Source of the DNA: Bradyrhizobium sp. JYMT SZCCT0180
GTDB taxonomy: Bacteria; Pseudomonadota; Alphaproteobacteria; Rhizobiales; Xanthobacteraceae
DNA: 64,000 bases
NCBI RefSeq assembly: GCF_018130165.1
Contig: NZ_JAFCLZ010000006.1
Span: forward strand, 62,001 to 126,000
Direction of reading: 5' to 3'
Part shown: piece after piece, positions 60,584 to 64,000 of the stretch
How the letters are laid out: each line of letters starts with the position of its first letter
Numbering within the stretch: position 1 is the first letter of the stretch
The notes under the pieces: model-generated
What the model saw: only the letters and a program-made list of their open reading frames with translations
Databases searched by the model: none
Told to the model about the DNA's origin: nothing
Translations under genes and position numbers: made by a program

Positions 60584-62002
60584 TTATATCAGCCTCAGGA
60601 TACGCCTTCCGAGAATCTCGGCGGTGCGCTGAGAGACAATATTTGTGAAATTGAGAAGCAGGGCAGAGGCTCCATCACCACCCATCGTCCAATCCGTTAA
60701 TGCTTCTCCGTACAGCCCCTCTTCCTGCATGCGCGAAACAAGCCGGCGATCTGAGCGTCGGGCTTGCGGCCGCAAGACCAAGTGCATTCCGCCCGGCTGT
60801 GAATCAATTCGCATGTGTTTCCCCAGCACGCTATCCAGACCTGCTGCTGTCGCTTCCCTACGCTCGGCATAAAGTTTCCGCATCCGCTGGATATGGCGCG
60901 CGAAGTGCCCTTCCCTGATGAAGGCAGTGACGAGAGCTTGCGTAAGCTCGGGACTGCCACCTGCAAGGGCTTGAGTGATCTGTTCAAACCGCTCGATCTC
61001 GGTTTCCGGCACGACGAGATATGCAAGCCGAATGCTCGGTAAAAGCACCTTGCTGAAGGTCCCAGCGTAGAGCACGCGCCCATCGCGATCCAGGCTCTTC
61101 AAAGCAGGCAGAGGGCGACTGACATACCGGTACTCGCCGTCGTAATCGTCCTCAATGACCCATGCGTTGTTTCGCGCGGCCCAGTCCAACAGCGCCAGGC
61201 GGCGGGCCAGGGATAAAGACACGCATAGCGGACTCTGATGCGCAGGCGTAACCACAGCTGCACGCGCGCGCAGCGCCAGCTTAATTCCATCGGAAACGTC
61301 GATGCCCTCCCGATCAACCGGCACGGGAACGGCTGCAATATTCATGTGTCCCAGCAGTTCTCGCGTCGGCGGATATCCAGGGTTTTCAAGCCAAACGCGA
61401 TCTCCCGCCTTCAACAGTGCATGACCGATCAACTCGATGGTGTGGCGATATCCCGATGTGACGAATATCTGAGATGGGGAGCAGTTGATCCCGCGCGAAA
61501 CCTGGAGATATGCGGCGATCTCGGCACGCAGTGCTGGCAAGCCGTATACAGAGGGATGCACCATGTCCGATGGTTGCATCGCACGCACACACCGCGCGCC
61601 CAGGCGTGCCCAGATCTTTCGGGGAAACATATCCAGGGCAGGCAAACCCATTTGGAACGGCAAAATCGAATCTGGACGAAAACTGGCCGCAGCAATGCCG
61701 CTTCTGGACTGGGGCGTCGGAATTGCAACAGGCGCTCGCGGCTTGAGGCCCGGCGTCACGATGGTCCCTGCCTGACCGCGGGCTAGAATGTACCCCTCGG
61801 CAGCCAACAAGGAATAAGCTGCTTCAATCGTGCCCCTTGCCAGACCCAATTCCTTGGTCAGCGCACGTGCCGAGGGTATGCGGTCACCTGGCTTCAACAA
61901 TCCGCTCGCAATAGCGCCGCGAAACCGATCGTAGATCTGGCGATAAAAAGGTTCAGCAGCCGTTGGATCCAACGGCGAAATCTTGCTGGCCGCGACGGTC
62001 AT
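60584..62002 (-). CDS. MocR/PdxR-type regulator (GntR winged helix fused to aminotransferase-like domain)
   Basis: A 472-residue PLP-binding regulator. The winged helix is FYRQIYDRFRGAIASGLLKP, GDRIPSARALTKELGLARGT and IEAAYSLLAAEGYILARGQA. The aminotransferase-like part contains QSPLCVSLSLARRLALLDWA, VIEDDYDGEYRYVSRPLPAL and YAGTFSKVLLPSIRLAYLVV with the PLP lysine. It is of the same type as the gene at 11807 but clearly not a recent copy. It is divergent from the SDR pseudogene; AATGGACCAATT boxes lie between. The loss of the SDR may have left it without its original target. Confidence 0.92.
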   Translation of the reverse strand: MTVAASKISPLDPTAAEPFYRQIYDRFRGAIASGLLKPGDRIPSARALTKELGLARGTIEAAYSLLAAEGYILARGQAGTIVTPGLKPRAPVAIPTPQSRSGIAAASFRPDSILPFQMGLPALDMFPRKIWARLGARCVRAMQPSDMVHPSVYGLPALRAEIAAYLQVSRGINCSPSQIFVTSGYRHTIELIGHALLKAGDRVWLENPGYPPTRELLGHMNIAAVPVPVDREGIDVSDGIKLALRARAAVVTPAHQSPLCVSLSLARRLALLDWAARNNAWVIEDDYDGEYRYVSRPLPALKSLDRDGRVLYAGTFSKVLLPSIRLAYLVVPETEIERFEQITQALAGGSPELTQALVTAFIREGHFARHIQRMRKLYAERREATAAGLDSVLGKHMRIDSQPGGMHLVLRPQARRSDRRLVSRMQEEGLYGEALTDWTMGGDGASALLLNFTNIVSQRTAEILGRRILRLI

Positions 62003-62127
62003 GGTCTAGCCCACTCTGCCGGTGAGCCGAAAGTGATTATACCATAATGTCCCAGAGCGGCAGTCACTTTTGATCAACCGTTTGTGTGTGCTGCAACGCC
62101 CCGAGGTTGAAGAGTCACCACCGCAAT

Positions 62128-62161
62128 AATGGACCAATTGCAATTTCCATTCATGGACCAT
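62128..62161. promoter_or_regulatory. Candidate MocR boxes
   Basis: AATGGACCAATT at 62128-62139 and ATGGACCAT at 62153-62161, 25 bp apart. The first matches AATGGTCCAATT at 13265-13276 near the other MocR gene with one base change. They lie between the MocR start (62002) and the SDR pseudogene (62235). Confidence 0.5.
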
Positions 62162-62234
62162 GGATGTCTGTCATGAGGTTTGTAAATGATTGCTCACCGA
62201 GACGTCGAAAGTATCAAGGAACGGAAGGTTGATC

Positions 62235-62979
62235 ATGAATTTGAATCTGAGCGGCAAGAGAGTGCTGGTGACGGGCGGCTCAAAGGCATCGGGATGGGCA
62301 TCGCCACGGCGTTCGCCGCCGAGGGCGCGGAACTGATCCTTGTCTCGCGCGACATCGACGAGGGCGAGGCGAGTAAGAAGGTCGGTCGCCCGATCACGGC
62401 CGTCAATCTCGACCTGTCGCAGCAAGGTGCGGCGGAGCAGCTAGGTGGGCGTTTTCCCGAATCGACATCCTGGTCAACAACGCTGGCGCGGTTCCCAGCG
62501 GGTCGCTGTTCGACGTCGACGAAGCGCGGTGGCGCTCTGGGTGGGACCTAAAGGTGTTCGGCTACATTAACATGTGCCGCACCTTTTACCCGCTGATGGT
62601 CGGTCGCGGCGGCGGGACGATCGTCAACATCGCCGGAATCGGCGCGATAGTCAAAAGCCCGGCGGCGATCTGTATCGCGGCCGGCACTGCGGCCATCATC
62701 GTCATGAGCCAAACGCTCGGCAGTGGGAGCCACCGGGACAATATACGCGAGGTCGCGGTGAACCCCGGCCCCGTCGCAACCGAGCGGCTCAAGGCGGCCG
62801 CCAGCGTCCAGGACACTCAGAAGTTTAATGCGGCCGCGTTGCTGCCCTGGGCACGCCCCGCAAGCGTGGAGGAGATCGGCGCGACAGTCGCGTTCCTCGC
62901 CTCTCCAATGTCGTCCTACACCAGCGGTTCAGTGGTCACTGTCGACGGCGGACTGTCCGCGTCCGCCCCGGGCCTCTAA
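62235..62979 (+). pseudogene. Short-chain dehydrogenase/reductase gene with two frameshifts
   Basis: An ATG at 62235 (GGAAGG site) opens LNLSGKRVLVTGGSK. A missing G near 62284 moves GIGMGIATAFAAEGAELILV, the rest of the cofactor-binding region, to another frame. A second shift near 62461 puts IDILVNNAGAVPSGSLFDVD (the NNAG motif) back in the first frame. The segment that should carry YxxxK reads SPAAICIAAGTAAIIVMSQ, without the tyrosine. AVNPGPVATERL and SYTSGSVVTVDGGLSA close it. This is an SDR that can no longer be made in full, even if the shifts were sequencing errors. Confidence 0.85.
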
Positions 62980-63006
62980 CGCGTTTCTTAGAGGAGGATG
63001 CCTGCC

Positions 63007-63120
63007 ATGGCTCTCGTCCGCTATCCCTATCCCGCGACGATGTCCGAGGGCGCGCGTTGCATCATGGCGATGGCGCCGCAAGCAAAATCCAGATACCGAC
63101 CTACTCGCGGGAGATGCTAG
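63007..63120 (+). pseudogene. Possible N-terminal remnant of a carboxymuconolactone decarboxylase-type gene
   Basis: A very strong GAGGAGG site (62991-62997) precedes an ATG whose frame gives MALVRYPYPATMSEGARCIM and stops after 37 codons. The opening resembles the PYPDPATM-like start of small AhpD/CMD proteins. The sequence beyond has no such sense. The family call is a guess from the opening; the ribosome site is the firm part. Confidence 0.3.
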
Positions 63121-63221
63121 TTGCCCCGTATCGAAACCCGGGTTTGCTCGGTGGCTGGCGCTGCGCATATGCCGCCACCCCTTAAATTGTTAGGTAGCGG
63201 ACTTCTTCAATGAGATCCAAA

Positions 63222-63258
63222 CGAACGTCCGGTTTGCGCCAGAAGCGACCCTACAGCC
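63222..63258 (+). repeat. Dispersed repeat copy (partial)
   Basis: GAACGTCCGGTTTGCGCCAG resembles GGAACGTCCGCTTTGCCCCT of the copy at 51990. Confidence 0.35.
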
Positions 63259-63273
63259 AGCGGTGCTGTTCAA

Positions 63274-64000
63274 CTAAAGAACCGGTCTGTACGCGGCCGT
63301 GTGGTGGCGCTTTCGCGCGACCAGCACACTGATGATGAGCACATTGAGAATGTTGGCACCGATGCCGACGGCGAACGCGGGCTCATAATGACCGAGACGA
63401 TCGTAGAGCAGGCCGGCGAGCCAGCTGCCGGCGGCCATGCCTCCGCCGCTGAACAGCAATAGTGTCGGGATTCTCCAGGAGGCTTCCGATGCTGGAAAAA
63501 GTTCACGCACTGCCAGGACATAAGCCGGTATGATGCCGGAAAAGCCGAGCCCGAAAGCGGCGGCCACCGTGAAAAGGCCGGCTTCGTTCTGTGTCAGCAG
63601 AAAGGCCGTCATCGATGCGGCCTGCCAGGCTGATCCGGTCAGGACGGTGGCGAGCCCGCCTATACGATCGGAGATCACGCCCCAGATTTGCCGGCTCAGA
63701 AACGCGGTGCCGAGCAATACCGACAGCATCAGGGCGCCCATCGATCGACTGATCCCGAGATCGCTGCAAAAGGCGACCAGGTGGCCCTGCGGCATCGCCA
63801 TGGGAATGCAGCACAGTATGGCGGCGCAGCACATCAACGCGAAAACGGCATTGGGCGGCCATCCGAGGACGCGCGCCTTGTTTGAACCGGCGCCGGACGC
63901 CGCCGCCGGTAGAACCACTTCGGGTGGCGTCCGGAAGTAAATTGCGGCCAGCGGAGCGACGACAACTATCTCGAGGAGCGCATACCACAGCATCGCCTGC
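63274..64000 (-). CDS. MFS transporter, C-terminal half (continues beyond the right edge)
   Basis: About 242 codons of a major facilitator protein are present, ending at 63274. Six membrane segments are visible, including VFALMCCAAILCCIPMAMPQ, SMGALMLSVLLGTAFLSRQI and LFTVAAAFGLGFSGIIPAYV. The loop LSRQIWGVISDRIGGLATVL matches the MFS motif A-type GxxxDRxGG between helices 8 and 9. HLVAFCSDLGISRSMGALM suggests the monocarboxylate-like branch. The N-terminal half, and so substrate clues, lie outside the window. Confidence 0.88.
   Translation of the reverse strand, partial: QAMLWYALLEIVVVAPLAAIYFRTPPEVVLPAAASGAGSNKARVLGWPPNAVFALMCCAAILCCIPMAMPQGHLVAFCSDLGISRSMGALMLSVLLGTAFLSRQIWGVISDRIGGLATVLTGSAWQAASMTAFLLTQNEAGLFTVAAAFGLGFSGIIPAYVLAVRELFPASEASWRIPTLLLFSGGGMAAGSWLAGLLYDRLGHYEPAFAVGIGANILNVLIISVLVARKRHHTAAYRPVL

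Overview
The window is high-GC DNA dense in transport and catabolic genes, and fits an alphaproteobacterium of the Nitrobacteraceae, most likely Bradyrhizobium or a close relative. The grounds are an AmiE-FmdA-FmdB-UrtABCDE amide/urea cluster, many Bug-family periplasmic receptors, Liv-type transporters, PF04392-type lipoprotein-like receptors, a class III cyclase with TolB/TPR domains, and dispersed short palindromic repeats. No rRNA, tRNA or CRISPR array was seen. The genus is inferred from gene content, not proven.

Region 1 (1-11.6 kb) holds regulator / flavin monooxygenase / Bug-receptor modules. An IclR gene sits between a leftward Bug plus flavoprotein unit and a rightward flavin monooxygenase, ThDP enzyme and two Bug genes. 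The same 19-bp site is present in both promoters. A LysR gene then faces a second monooxygenase plus Bug unit.

Region 2 (11.8-21.3 kb): a MocR regulator diverges from a SnoaL-like protein, an NAD(P)-binding protein, a complete Liv-type ABC transporter (receptor, two permeases, two ATPases) and an acyl-CoA ligase.

Region 3 (21.3-33.6 kb): a relaxase-like remnant, an IclR / monooxygenase / Bug module with a Rieske-oxygenase remnant, then a MarR gene facing a four-gene operon. That operon encodes a hydroxycinnamoyl-CoA hydratase-lyase homologue, an ADP-forming CoA ligase, an orphan molybdopterin subunit and an enoyl-CoA hydratase. A 990-bp tail holds a decayed Bug gene.

Region 4 (33.6-46.0 kb) is the most distinctive. 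An eight-gene leftward operon encodes a urea/short-chain amide ABC transporter, formamidase, a zinc-ribbon protein and aliphatic amidase. Facing it is a 1,123-residue protein fusing an NCS1 nucleobase/hydantoin-type transporter, a nine-cysteine linker, a histidine kinase and a receiver; it overlaps a LuxR-type response regulator. The gap between them holds an 18-bp perfect inverted repeat and three 14-bp repeats. I infer a transporter-coupled sensor that controls amide uptake and hydrolysis.

Region 5 (46.0-64.0 kb) is mixed and partly decayed: remnants of AraC, DUF2891, AbiEii-like and serine-recombinase genes, at least eight copies of a dispersed repeat, and intact genes among them (two Bug genes, two other receptors, an adenylate cyclase, LysR, TetR plus flavin monooxygenase, SMR transporter, AhpD-like protein with a 22-bp frameshifting duplication, a second MocR). 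An SDR pseudogene and a truncated MFS gene end the window.
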